Shown: positions 34,411-43,422 of the stretch, piece by piece
Numbering within the stretch: the first letter of the stretch is position 1
How the letters are laid out: the number at the start of each line of letters is the position of its first letter
Origin: Bacteroidia bacterium
GTDB lineage: Bacteria > Bacteroidota > Bacteroidia > J057
DNA length: 64,000 nt
NCBI GenBank assembly: GCA_022760475.1
Contig: JALEFZ010000089.1
Coordinates: forward strand, 1-64,000
Direction: 5' to 3'
Notes under the pieces: model-generated
Database searches by the model: none
What the model was told of the DNA's origin: nothing
Seen by the model: only the letters and a program-made list of their open reading frames with translations
Translations under genes and position numbers: made by a program

Positions 34411-35499
34411 TTAAGCCATCATTGAGCCTGGTTTCTCCCAAAGGTAATGGCGGATTTTTTCGATAATTCGTTTTGGATTCTTATCGGCAAAAAGGGTTTC
34501 TTCTTTCACCAACAGCCCCTTATCAAAAACTTTTTCATTGAAGAAGTTTTCTGAAAACTCAGCATTGAGAAACTCCTCATAATCCTCGTTGGTGCGAACC
34601 CAGGAGACATAATACACCTTTTCTTCAAGGCTATACTCAACGACCAATTGTCGCTCTGGATCATATGGCGAATAAGCAGCATTAAGGCTGAGAAAGATGA
34701 CAGACTTCAGGAATTCTTCATCCAGCATATCCAGGTAGCCTATGGAAAAGAAGGGGTAGTGGAGCTTCTTGTAGGCAATCTCTTCAGCGCGGAGGTAGAT
34801 TTCCATTTGCAAGATGCGGTTCTTTATTTCTGCTAGGGCAAATTTTTCCTTTTTCAATTTGTCGATCCCCAACCAGCGACCATTCCAGTTGTAATATTGA
34901 ATATTACCCAGCCTAAGTTTGTAGTCAAAGCCAGTAAATCCCTTCAAGACATATCCAGGATAATAGTATTTCAAATCAGTCTCCATTGCATATCTGATTT
35001 CCAATGCCATGGTGTAAACCCCCAGGCTATATTTCTTATATGCAGGGTCATAAAGGCCAATCAGACTTGCTACACTTTTTTGCCCAAGATCAAAGTAACT
35101 GGCCGCTACCAGTTTGTCGCCATCATACACACGAATTTCCCTTGTCTGAAAAATGGAATTGGAGTCGCCTGAAAACAAAAACTCTTCCAACGTATCGAAG
35201 ATATATCCCTTGAAACGGCCTTTTTGGAAGGTATACAATTGTTCTTTCAAAGGATCAACCGTGGCCAGCCCTACTTCATATCGAAATTTCGCATCATTTT
35301 TCTTAAGGATCTTTCGAAGGCTTTTGGAGAAGGTAAATTTTTCAAGCCTAGTTCGAATGTTAATAACTGAGTATGCCCCTCCATCCAGACAAAGAATTTG
35401 TGCCCGAAAGAGTGATGGCCCTGACCTGAACCAGCCACCTGCAAGGTATCGGTCGAGTCTGGATGCTGAGAGAGATTGTGGAAAGTAATACTCAACCAA
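34411..35499 (-). CDS. Aminoacyl-tRNA-protein transferase-like protein (ATE1/Bpt-related)
   Basis: A 362-residue cytoplasmic protein translated from a TTG (no suitable ATG precedes the conserved part). The N-terminal region (LDRYLAGGWFRSGPSLFRAQIL ... FSKSLRKILKKN) and the central GNAT-like part (LGVYTMALEIRYAMETDLKYYYPGYV, FDYKLRLGNIQYYNW) resemble the N- and C-domains of arginyl/leucyl-tRNA-protein transferases, which attach an amino acid to protein N termini as a degradation signal. The CxxC-type zinc cysteines of classical ATE1 are not visible, and the C-terminal ~100 residues are unlike the family, so substrate specificity is open. Confidence 0.65.
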   Translation of the reverse strand: MVEYYFPQSLSASRLDRYLAGGWFRSGPSLFRAQILCLDGGAYSVINIRTRLEKFTFSKSLRKILKKNDAKFRYEVGLATVDPLKEQLYTFQKGRFKGYIFDTLEEFLFSGDSNSIFQTREIRVYDGDKLVAASYFDLGQKSVASLIGLYDPAYKKYSLGVYTMALEIRYAMETDLKYYYPGYVLKGFTGFDYKLRLGNIQYYNWNGRWLGIDKLKKEKFALAEIKNRILQMEIYLRAEEIAYKKLHYPFFSIGYLDMLDEEFLKSVIFLSLNAAYSPYDPERQLVVEYSLEEKVYYVSWVRTNEDYEEFLNAEFSENFFNEKVFDKGLLVKEETLFADKNPKRIIEKIRHYLWEKPGSMMA

Positions 35500-35614
35500 A
35501 ATCTAAAAGAGTTTCATCAAATTTAGGGAATAGCTGCCGAATGAAAAATGTAAATAGTGGGAAAAAGTGAGTTATTGATATAAATATATAATATGAAGCG
35601 AATTTAAGAAGCAT

Positions 35615-36148
35615 TTAAGTCCGCCATGAGCCTAAATGAGAATTCCTCTCCGAATTTTTGACATCACCTAGGTATTTTTTTATGGCATAAATAGAAGATG
35701 GAAATGCAATCTCATCATAAGGAATGTCATCATAGGCAAATAAATCGGCTTCCAAGGTCTCTTCTCCAATCTCCCATTCCGGTTTGAGCATTTCAGCCAA
35801 AAAGAAACAATAAACCTGATTAATTCTTGGAATGCTGTAAATGCAATGGATTCCTATGACATTGACCTCTATTCCTGCTTCTTCAATGCATTCACGAACG
35901 GCGCCATCTTCAGCAGTTTCGCCGTTCTCAAGGTAACCCGCAGGCAAGTTCCAATATCCTGATCTCGGTTCAATGGCCCTCTTACACAGAAGGATCTTGT
36001 CCTCATAGAAAGGAAGACAACCCACCACCATGTTTGGATTGCTATAATGAATAGTGCCACAGTTGCTACAAACATACCGGGCTCTGTTATCTCCCTTTGG
36101 AATTCTTAACTCCAGGCGGTCGCTACCACAATTGCTACAGTATTTCAA
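35615..36148 (-). CDS. Nudix hydrolase with N-terminal zinc ribbon
   Basis: A 177-residue protein starting at TTG 36148; the codon is supported because the zinc ribbon (C4, C7, C27, C30) begins immediately after it. The Nudix box is complete at 71-93 (GYLENGETAEDGAVRECIEEAGI pattern). Zn-ribbon-Nudix proteins hydrolyse NAD-like or ADP-ribose-type pyrophosphates. It is divergent from crtI, with a 153-bp spacer. Confidence 0.88.
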   Translation of the reverse strand: MKYCSNCGSDRLELRIPKGDNRARYVCSNCGTIHYSNPNMVVGCLPFYEDKILLCKRAIEPRSGYWNLPAGYLENGETAEDGAVRECIEEAGIEVNVIGIHCIYSIPRINQVYCFFLAEMLKPEWEIGEETLEADLFAYDDIPYDEIAFPSSIYAIKKYLGDVKNSERNSHLGSWRT

Positions 36149-36301
36149 TACAGTTTTTTTGAATTTTCTTAAAAGAAAGATGATATGATAAAAACTAAAT
36201 TTAGAATTCTTTGTTTATGTCATTCGATACTTAACTAAACAAAGTTGAGTACTTGTTGAAGAGATCCTTTCATCTCATCGAATCAAAGTATAGTTAACAT
36301 T
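36149..36301. promoter_or_regulatory. Divergent promoter region of the Nudix and phytoene desaturase genes
   Basis: It contains the perfect palindrome CTAAATTTAG (36195-36204) and an inverted pair TTAACTA (36231-36237) / TAGTTAA (36291-36297), the latter ending 4 bp before the crtI start. Regulator binding is a guess. Confidence 0.3.
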
Positions 36302-37783
36302 ATGAAATCTAACAAACGGGTCATTGTAATTGGATCGGGTTTCGCAGGACTCGCTTCTGCATCATTGCTGGCAAGGGAGGGATATGACGTAACCATTTTG
36401 GAGAAAAATGACCAAGCCGGAGGAAGGGCCAGGAAGTGGTCCAAAGATGGATTTGTTTTTGACATGGGGCCAAGTTGGTATTGGATGCCCGATGTTTTCG
36501 AGAATTTCTTCAATCTCTTTGGGAAAAAGGTTTCTGATTACTACGATTTGATTCGATTGGACCCCTCATACAGGGTTTATTTTGGGGAAAAAGAAGGTTT
36601 CGTTGATATTCCGGCAGATATGGCTGAATTGGAAGCCCTTTTTGAATCCATTGAGCCAGGGTCTAGCAAGGGCTTGAAAGAGTTTCTAAGACAGGCTGCC
36701 TACAAATATGAGGTGGGAATGAGAGATTATGTTTTCAGACCTTCTCACAATATTTTTGAATTCCTCGATCTGAGGTTGATAAGGGAGAGTTTCCGTATTC
36801 AGATGTTCAGCTCGATGAGTAAGCATGTCCGGAAGTACTTCTCCAACCCCAAATTGATAAAGATACTCGAGTTTCCAGTACTTTTCCTTGGAGCAACTCC
36901 CCAAAATACTCCTGCCCTGTATAGCATGATGAACCATGCCGATCTGACTCTCGGAACCTGGTTCCCAAAAGGGGGCATGCACCAGATCGTAAAAGCCATG
37001 GTCAGCCTGGCTGAAGAAAATGGGGTAAAGATTGAGCTAAATACAGAAGTTAAGGAAATAAAGGTCGTAAATGGTACCGCCAAATGTGCATTGACCAATC
37101 GTGGTGAATGGGAAGCAGATCTGATCATCGCCAATAGCGACTATCGCCACACCGATCAACAACTTCTCTCCCAACAAAACAGAACCTATACTTCTAAGTA
37201 TTGGGAGAAAAGAACCATGTCGCCGTCCAGCCTCCTTTTCTATTTAGGAGCTAACAAGGAATTTCCGCAAATCAAACACCATAACCTGTTTTTTGATGAA
37301 GACTTTGACCTTCATGCAAAGGAGATTTATGAGAACCCAAAGTGGCCTTCAAGTCCTCTTTTCTATGTCTCAGCGACGACGCGTACAGATAAATCCATGG
37401 CCCCTGATGGGAATGAAAACCTCTTTGTCCTTATCCCATTGGCCCCAGGCCTTGAAGACAGCGACGAAAAGCGCGAACAATATTATGACTTGGTGATGGA
37501 CAGGTTCGAAAATCTGATCGGGGAAAAGGTGCGGCCGCACATTGTCCTGAAAAGGAGCTATGCCATGAAGGATTTCGAACAGGACTATCATTCATTCAAA
37601 GGAAATGCCTACGGATTAGCCAATACCTTGTTCCAGACAGCCTTTTTTAAACCCAAACTGAGGGCAAAAAAGGTGAATAACCTATACATGACAGGACAGT
37701 TGACAGTACCCGGACCAGGGGTCCCTCCATCTTTGATCTCAGGACAAATTGTCGCTCAGGAGATAATGAAAAATTTCAATTGA
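36302..37783 (+). CDS. crtI: CrtI-type phytoene desaturase
   Basis: A 493-residue flavoprotein. The N-terminal Rossmann motif IGSGFAGLASASLLAREGYDV binds FAD; GGRARKWSKDGFVFDMGPSWYWMP and the C-terminal MTGQLTVPGPGVPPSLISG block are characteristic of CrtI. It introduces double bonds into phytoene to form lycopene, the first coloured step in carotenoid synthesis; related paralogues act on other C30/C40 substrates. Other carotenoid genes (crtB, crtY, crtZ) are not in the window. The following export operon starts 141 bp downstream. Confidence 0.88.
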   Translation: MKSNKRVIVIGSGFAGLASASLLAREGYDVTILEKNDQAGGRARKWSKDGFVFDMGPSWYWMPDVFENFFNLFGKKVSDYYDLIRLDPSYRVYFGEKEGFVDIPADMAELEALFESIEPGSSKGLKEFLRQAAYKYEVGMRDYVFRPSHNIFEFLDLRLIRESFRIQMFSSMSKHVRKYFSNPKLIKILEFPVLFLGATPQNTPALYSMMNHADLTLGTWFPKGGMHQIVKAMVSLAEENGVKIELNTEVKEIKVVNGTAKCALTNRGEWEADLIIANSDYRHTDQQLLSQQNRTYTSKYWEKRTMSPSSLLFYLGANKEFPQIKHHNLFFDEDFDLHAKEIYENPKWPSSPLFYVSATTRTDKSMAPDGNENLFVLIPLAPGLEDSDEKREQYYDLVMDRFENLIGEKVRPHIVLKRSYAMKDFEQDYHSFKGNAYGLANTLFQTAFFKPKLRAKKVNNLYMTGQLTVPGPGVPPSLISGQIVAQEIMKNFN

Positions 37784-37924
37784 ATATGAAGTGGTCAAAA
37801 CATTGATGAATGCTAATGTATTTTATAAGATTAATTAATAAAACTAATGCAACCATCTGGCGTATCGACCAATAGAAAAGAAAAGAATTTTTGCTGCAAC
37901 CATTCTTGCCTTTAAAAGAATCTA

Positions 37925-39658
37925 ATGGCTGAATACTCATCTAAAGAATTTACAAACAGGCCTGTGAGAAGGTTTTTTAGCCTACTCTCATTGGACAAAA
38001 GAGAGATCTCTCACATATATCTTTATTCTATATTTGGAGGGATCATCTACCTTTCCTTGCCACTTGGAATCCAGGCTGTAATCAGTTTGGCACTCGCCAA
38101 TCAGATTTCATCCTCATGGGTGATTCTTGTGGCAGTTGTTACCATCGGTACCATTCTCCTAGGTGTCTTGCAAATGTTGCAATTGGCACTCACGGAATCC
38201 ATTCAACAGAAGATCTTTGTTAGGTCTTCTATGGAATTTGCATACAGGCTTCCAAGGATAAAAATGGACGCCCTGACTAAAAAATATGCACCCGAACTGG
38301 TCAATAGGTTTTTTGATACCCTAACCCTTCAAAAAGGTTTACCCAAAATTCTGATAGACCTTTCTTCTGCCTTGCTCCAGACAATATTCGGTTTGTTGGT
38401 TCTTTCCTTTTACCATCCCTTCTTCATTGTTTTTGGGGCAATTGTCTTATTTATACTCTTCCTCATATTCAGATTCACTGGACCAAGAGGTCTCAAAACG
38501 AGCTTGGCAGAGTCTGACTACAAATACAAAGTAGTCTACTGGTTGGAAGAGGTCGCCAGAACAGTAGGATCTTTCAAATTGGCTGGTAAGACAAACCTGG
38601 CCTTGAGCAAAACCAACAACATCGTCGGGAAATACCTTGAATCCCGTAAAGAGCACTTTAAGGTATTGATTCTTCAATATGGAAATATTCTTTTGTTCAA
38701 GACCATAGTAACAGCCGGTCTTCTTGTGTTGGGAACCTACCTACTCATCGAGCGACAGATAAATGTAGGGCAGTTCGTTGCCTCAGAAATCATCATTATC
38801 ACCATCGTAGGCTCGGTAGAAAAACTGATCCTGAGTATGGATACCATTTATGATGTGCTAACAGCTGTTGAGAAGATAGGTAAAGTAACCGATCTTCCGC
38901 TGGAAGAAAACCAAAGCTCACGCCTGGAGAGACTTGAATTCTCCAAAGGCATTTCTCTTTCTTTGAATAACCTGAGCTTCACCTTCCCAGGAGAAAGAAA
39001 GGCTTCTATCAAAGACATAAATCTGGACATCAGATCAGGAGAAAAGGTCTGTATCACAGGGCCCAATGGTTCTGGAAAGTCTATGTTCCTAACCTTACTT
39101 TCAGGACTTTACACTGAATATGAGGGGAATATTTCCTTTAATGGGGTGCCTCTAAGGAACCTGGACATTGTCCACTTGAGGAATTACCTTGGGGATTGCC
39201 TTTCTCAGAAAAACCTTTTCAGAGGGACCATCCTTGAAAACTTGACCATGGGCAATGAAGATGTCCTTCTCGAAGATGTCATGTGGGCAATTAAGAAGGT
39301 AGGACTTGGAGAATACGTGCGCTCATTGCCACTTGGATTACAAACTGAGGTCGTACCTGAGAGTCCCCAAATTCCTTACAGCATTACAAAGAAATTGATC
39401 ATGGCAAGGTGCCTTGCCAAGCATCCAAAGGTGCTATTGGTAGATGATTTCTTCTCCGTTTGGATGCCAAATGAGCGTGATGCGGTATGTGATTTCCTAA
39501 CTTGTGAGGAACTTGATACAGTCATCGCAGTCTCAGGCGAAAGAAAATATGCCCAAAATTGTGATAGAATCATAATCATGGACCAGGGAACCATTGTAGC
39601 AGTGGGTACACCTAATGAAATTCTGAATAATCCAAGTTTCCAACACCTGTTCAATTGA
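37925..39658 (+). CDS. ABC transporter, fused membrane and ATPase domains, degenerate nucleotide-binding motifs
   Basis: A 577-residue protein with an N-terminal six-helix transmembrane domain (about 30-300) and a C-terminal ATPase domain (about 340-570). Walker A (GPNGSGKS) and the Q-loop (CLSQKNLF) are normal, but the signature motif is replaced (IPYSITKK instead of LSGGQ-type), Walker B ends DD (VLLVDD) without the catalytic glutamate, and the H-loop histidine is absent (AVSGERKYAQ). No C39 peptidase domain is present. It is the first gene of an export set with HlyD and TolC. ATP hydrolysis may be weak or require a partner. Confidence 0.85.
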   Translation: MAEYSSKEFTNRPVRRFFSLLSLDKREISHIYLYSIFGGIIYLSLPLGIQAVISLALANQISSSWVILVAVVTIGTILLGVLQMLQLALTESIQQKIFVRSSMEFAYRLPRIKMDALTKKYAPELVNRFFDTLTLQKGLPKILIDLSSALLQTIFGLLVLSFYHPFFIVFGAIVLFILFLIFRFTGPRGLKTSLAESDYKYKVVYWLEEVARTVGSFKLAGKTNLALSKTNNIVGKYLESRKEHFKVLILQYGNILLFKTIVTAGLLVLGTYLLIERQINVGQFVASEIIIITIVGSVEKLILSMDTIYDVLTAVEKIGKVTDLPLEENQSSRLERLEFSKGISLSLNNLSFTFPGERKASIKDINLDIRSGEKVCITGPNGSGKSMFLTLLSGLYTEYEGNISFNGVPLRNLDIVHLRNYLGDCLSQKNLFRGTILENLTMGNEDVLLEDVMWAIKKVGLGEYVRSLPLGLQTEVVPESPQIPYSITKKLIMARCLAKHPKVLLVDDFFSVWMPNERDAVCDFLTCEELDTVIAVSGERKYAQNCDRIIIMDQGTIVAVGTPNEILNNPSFQHLFN

Positions 39659-39664
39659 TCAATC

Positions 39665-41059
39665 ATGCTGAATATTTCTCAAAATAGCATTCAGGGAAAA
39701 ATAGATCAAACTGATTATTCAGCCTTTGGTCTGACATTGAGGCCCAACCTGGCCTTCCTCTTCAGGTCATGGATTGTAGGACTGTTCATGATTGCACTTA
39801 TCCTGCTTTTCCTTCCATGGACCCAAAATATCAACGCACGAGGATACATAACCACCCTTAGACCTAACCAGCGTCCCCAGGAAATTCAGTCCACCATTGC
39901 CGGAAGGATTGAAGAGTGGTATGTCAATGAAGGTGATACGGTAATGGCAGGGGACACCATCGTACGACTTTCAGAGATCAAGGTAGACTACTTTGACCCT
40001 GAACTGGTAGCCAGAACCGGGCAGCAGATCAACTTTAAGGAAATGTCGGTGGTAGCTTACGACGACAAAGTTAGGGCCCTTGAAAATCAAATGGCAGCCC
40101 TAAGGGCAGCCAGGGAAATTAAAATTGGTGAAGGAACCAATAAAGTAGAGCAAGCGACCTTTAAGGTACGAGCCGATAGCATAGACCTCAGGGCAGCTTT
40201 TGTATCTGATTCGATTGCTCAGGTGCAGCTAAGACGTGCCAGACAGCTCTTCGAGCAAGACATCAAATCTCGAGCTGACTTGGAGAAGCAAAACAAAGCC
40301 AGGCAGGATGCCCAGGCTAAACTGATCAGCCAACGCAATAAACTGGCACAGTCCAGAGTGGCACTATCTACAGCAAAACTTTCTCTGGCCAATGTCAGAA
40401 ATGAATATGCTGAAAAACTCGCCAAGTCTGAATCAGATAAGCAAAGTGTGCTTTCTTCAAAGTTCGATACCCAGACTTCTATTAGAAAGATGGAGAACCA
40501 GCTCTCCAATTATGAAAAAAGACGTGATTTTCTGTACATCCTTGCGCCTCAAGAAGGTCTGATCAACAAAGCGATCAAACCGGGTATTGGAGAAACTGTC
40601 AAGGAAGGGGAAGCGGTTGTCGCAATCGCACCAGTTAATCCTCTTCTTGCAGTTGAGGTGTACATCCGACCTGTTGACATTCCATTGATTCACAAGGGAG
40701 CACCCGTAAGGCTTGAGTTTGACGGTTGGCCCGCAGTTACCTTCGGTGGAGGCTGGTCTGAGCTCGGAGGACGTTTCGGTACCTTTGGAGGAAAGATCTA
40801 TGCTGTCCAGAACGAAATCAGTTCGAATGGACTATACAGGGTTTTGATCGAGGAGGATGGATCTGACAGAGAATGGCCAAAGCAAATTCGAATCGGCTCG
40901 GGAGTTAACTCCTTTGCCTTGTTGAACCAGCGTCCCGTCTGGTACGAGCTATGGCGTCAGTTGAATGGATTCCCACCCGATTTCTACTCAGGTCCAGTTG
41001 AAGGTGTAAGCAATACCTTGAAAGGTAAAACAAAAGACACAGGAATTAAGACAAAATGA
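39665..41059 (+). CDS. HlyD-family periplasmic adaptor
   Basis: A 464-residue membrane fusion protein: cytoplasmic N-terminal stretch, one transmembrane helix (about 35-55), a lipoyl half-motif (AGRIEEWYVNEGDTVMAGDTIV), a long coiled-coil (about 130-280, rich in A/R/K/Q) and the returning lipoyl half (LINKAIKPGIGETVKEGEAVV). It connects the inner-membrane ABC transporter with TolC. It starts 6 bp after the ABC gene and overlaps the next gene by 4 bp. Confidence 0.88.
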   Translation: MLNISQNSIQGKIDQTDYSAFGLTLRPNLAFLFRSWIVGLFMIALILLFLPWTQNINARGYITTLRPNQRPQEIQSTIAGRIEEWYVNEGDTVMAGDTIVRLSEIKVDYFDPELVARTGQQINFKEMSVVAYDDKVRALENQMAALRAAREIKIGEGTNKVEQATFKVRADSIDLRAAFVSDSIAQVQLRRARQLFEQDIKSRADLEKQNKARQDAQAKLISQRNKLAQSRVALSTAKLSLANVRNEYAEKLAKSESDKQSVLSSKFDTQTSIRKMENQLSNYEKRRDFLYILAPQEGLINKAIKPGIGETVKEGEAVVAIAPVNPLLAVEVYIRPVDIPLIHKGAPVRLEFDGWPAVTFGGGWSELGGRFGTFGGKIYAVQNEISSNGLYRVLIEEDGSDREWPKQIRIGSGVNSFALLNQRPVWYELWRQLNGFPPDFYSGPVEGVSNTLKGKTKDTGIKTK

Positions 41060-42504
41060 GGCATAGTACCTTTTTGAAATATATCATCCTTGGGGCATTG
41101 ACGCTGGCTCTTGGCTCACAAAGCCACGCCCAAGAGGAAAATAGCCTCGAGTATTCCAGCTTTTTGACCTGGGTGAAGGCTTACCACCCTGTATCAAGAC
41201 AGGCCCAACTGATAGTCGATGAGGCAGATGCTAAATTGTTGAAAGCCAGGGGAGGATTTGATCCTAAATTAGCTGGTAATTACAACGACAAGGAATATGA
41301 AGGCAGCAATTATTGGGATGTTGCTGATGTCAGCCTGAAAATACCTACACGATTGGGAGTTGAAATCAAGGGGGCCTTTGAATGGAATGATGGGGACTTC
41401 TTGAATCCTGAGCAAAACCTGCCTGTTCAAGGCCAAGGAGCTTTGGGTATCATGGTGCCTCTAGGTAAGGGCTCCTTTATGGATAAAAGGAGGGCAGATC
41501 TTGCCCAGGCGAAGATATATCAAAAACTGGGAGCAGCAGAAAGGACCCTCTTGCTCAATGACATATTGATGGAAGCGGGGGTAAGTTACTGGAATTGGGT
41601 AGCTCTCTACGAATTGTTTTCCAGGGTTCAGGAAGCAGAAGATCGTTCGAAGGTTCGATTGGATGCCGTTATAAAATCATTTAACCAGGGGGATTATCCT
41701 GGTATGGATACCCTGGATGCCTATAACCAATGGAAAAGTTTCCAGGTCCAGCGCATTGATGCTCAATTGGCGTATCAAAAAGCAGGTTTCGAGCTTTCGA
41801 ATTACCTCTGGTCAAAGGACGGCTTTCCAATTATTCTTTCGGACAGCACCCTTCCTGTACCCATTTCTGATACCATTTTTTACAGCGATGAAAGAACAGA
41901 GCGAGTCCTGGATAGGTTGCAAAATCTCGAGAATCACCCGGTCCTCCAAAGTAAAATCTATAAGCTGGAATTCCTGGATGTAGAGCGTAGGTTAAAGGCT
42001 GAGGCACTCAAACCCGAAGTGAATGTTCAATATAACCTGTTGACAGGCAAAGATGCTCAATTGATAAACAGGGGGGCAGAAAATATGTCTTTAGGGTTAA
42101 CTCCTGCTGAAAACTTCAAGTTTGGAGTAGAACTGGCATTTCCAATATTCCTGAGAAAGGCAAGAGGAGATATCCAGGTAACCAAAATCAAAATTCAGGA
42201 GGAACAGCTCTCACTGGATCTCAAGAGACAAGAACTTACCAATAAAATCAGTGCCCAAAGACTGGTTGTGGAAGCATACAAGGCCCAGTTGAGTGAGCAA
42301 AGGAAAATCCTGACTGCTTCCCGGAAGTTGCTGGAATTGGAAGAAGCCAAGCTCAAGGCAGGGGAAAGTAACCTGTTTTTGGTAAACTCAAGGGAGCAAA
42401 AACTGATTTCAAGCCAACAAAAAATCATTGCCTTATTGCAGAAATACCAAATCGCTGAACTACAACTCCTTTGGTATAGCGCCCTCATTCTGGATGTGAT
42501 ATAA
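41056..42504 (+). CDS. TolC-family outer membrane channel protein
   Basis: A 482-residue exported protein (signal ends SHAQ) with the two-fold repeat and long coiled-coil helices of outer membrane efflux proteins, including AKIYQKLGAAERTLLLNDI and QELTNKISAQRLVVEAYKAQL. Overlap of 4 bp with the HlyD gene shows a translationally coupled export operon. A hairpin directly after the stop (42509-42529) is oriented wrongly for a plus-strand terminator, having its A-run upstream. Confidence 0.87.
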   Translation: MRHSTFLKYIILGALTLALGSQSHAQEENSLEYSSFLTWVKAYHPVSRQAQLIVDEADAKLLKARGGFDPKLAGNYNDKEYEGSNYWDVADVSLKIPTRLGVEIKGAFEWNDGDFLNPEQNLPVQGQGALGIMVPLGKGSFMDKRRADLAQAKIYQKLGAAERTLLLNDILMEAGVSYWNWVALYELFSRVQEAEDRSKVRLDAVIKSFNQGDYPGMDTLDAYNQWKSFQVQRIDAQLAYQKAGFELSNYLWSKDGFPIILSDSTLPVPISDTIFYSDERTERVLDRLQNLENHPVLQSKIYKLEFLDVERRLKAEALKPEVNVQYNLLTGKDAQLINRGAENMSLGLTPAENFKFGVELAFPIFLRKARGDIQVTKIKIQEEQLSLDLKRQELTNKISAQRLVVEAYKAQLSEQRKILTASRKLLELEEAKLKAGESNLFLVNSREQKLISSQQKIIALLQKYQIAELQLLWYSALILDVI

Positions 42505-42508
42505 AAAG

Positions 42509-42529
42509 AGCCGCTACAAAGTAGCGGCT
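42509..42529. other. Hairpin after tolC with reversed orientation
   Basis: AGCCGCTAC-AAA-GTAGCGGCT is a perfect 9-bp stem preceded by AAAAAG and not followed by T-residues; it would terminate only minus-strand transcripts, though no minus-strand gene ends here. Confidence 0.6.
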
Positions 42530-42561
42530 ACCAATAACCCATAATTTAAGCCATGAATTAA

Positions 42562-42609
42562 GACCTTGTCAGTCTTTTCATTTTTAAGACAATGAATTCT
42601 GACAAGGTC
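42562..42609. repeat. Long-arm inverted repeat in intergenic spacer
   Basis: GACCTTGTCAG (42562-42572) pairs perfectly with CTGACAAGGTC (42599-42609); GTCTT/AAGAC (42572-42576 / 42586-42590) makes an inner stem. No T-run, so not an obvious terminator; it resembles the CTGACAGGGTT family seen at 13.4 and 32.6 kb. Confidence 0.6.
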
Positions 42610-42783
42610 ACTTTCATTGTAATCCCTTTCTCCATTCCCTGTAATTCTAATCCACTAAGTAAGCTGTTTTTATTGCTTGATTTTGAACATATTGTTCTAT
42701 TTGTTGAGGCTTTTTATTGAAAGAAAACATAAAGGCTATAATTTCGGTTGAATTGTGGAATAGGTTGTATTTGTAAGGAGACT

Positions 42784-43326
42784 ATGGTGAACAAGGGAAT
42801 TTCAAAACCTTCATTTCGATATTTTGGGACAGGATTGGCTATCCTGATCAGCATTTCTGCATTAATGGTTTCCATATATGAGGCAAACTTGCTCCGAACA
42901 GAGCAAAGGGCTTTGGTATGGCCATACTTGAGTGTAAGACATTCGTATAATAGCCAAGGATTCAGCTTCATAGCTACTAACAATGGGACTGGGCCAGCTA
43001 TAGTTAAGTCTGTGGAGGTATCTCTCAATGATACATTGATGGAAGATTATGACCAATTATTAGACCTCGTTAGACCCCAAAGGAAGATAGGCTATGACTT
43101 TATCAGAATGGGCGCCCTTAATAATACTGTCATGAAGGCAGGTGAAGAAAGGGAAATATTTCACATGCCCTGGACTGAGGAAACAAGGTTGATGGCAGCC
43201 AGATTGGCCAAGGCCCAATTTAAGGTCAACTACTGTTCAGTCCTGGAAGATTGCTGGATTCATGAAAAAAAATCAAACAGCCATGAGAAGGGAAAATTCT
43301 CCGCAAAAAAGGAGTTCGCTAACTGA
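42784..43326 (+). CDS. Unknown membrane-anchored protein
   Basis: A 180-residue protein from ATG 42784 (the frame extends 12 codons upstream to 42748). It has one N-terminal transmembrane helix (about 11-32) followed by a domain with a VWPYLSVRHSYNSQGFSFIATNNGTGPAIVKSVEV pattern, resembling the immunoglobulin-like extracellular modules of small anchored proteins in many bacteria. No family is assigned. It stands in front of the GT39-GT2 pair in the same orientation but is separated from it by 96 bp. Confidence 0.6.
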   Translation: MVNKGISKPSFRYFGTGLAILISISALMVSIYEANLLRTEQRALVWPYLSVRHSYNSQGFSFIATNNGTGPAIVKSVEVSLNDTLMEDYDQLLDLVRPQRKIGYDFIRMGALNNTVMKAGEEREIFHMPWTEETRLMAARLAKAQFKVNYCSVLEDCWIHEKKSNSHEKGKFSAKKEFAN

Positions 43327-43422
43327 ATTTTGACCTTGTTCCCGTGCTGAGATAATCTGTATATTGCGCCTCAAATTTGGATGGGCTGATTGGAAGCGGT
43401 TCCTTTGCCTGGATTTCCTGCT

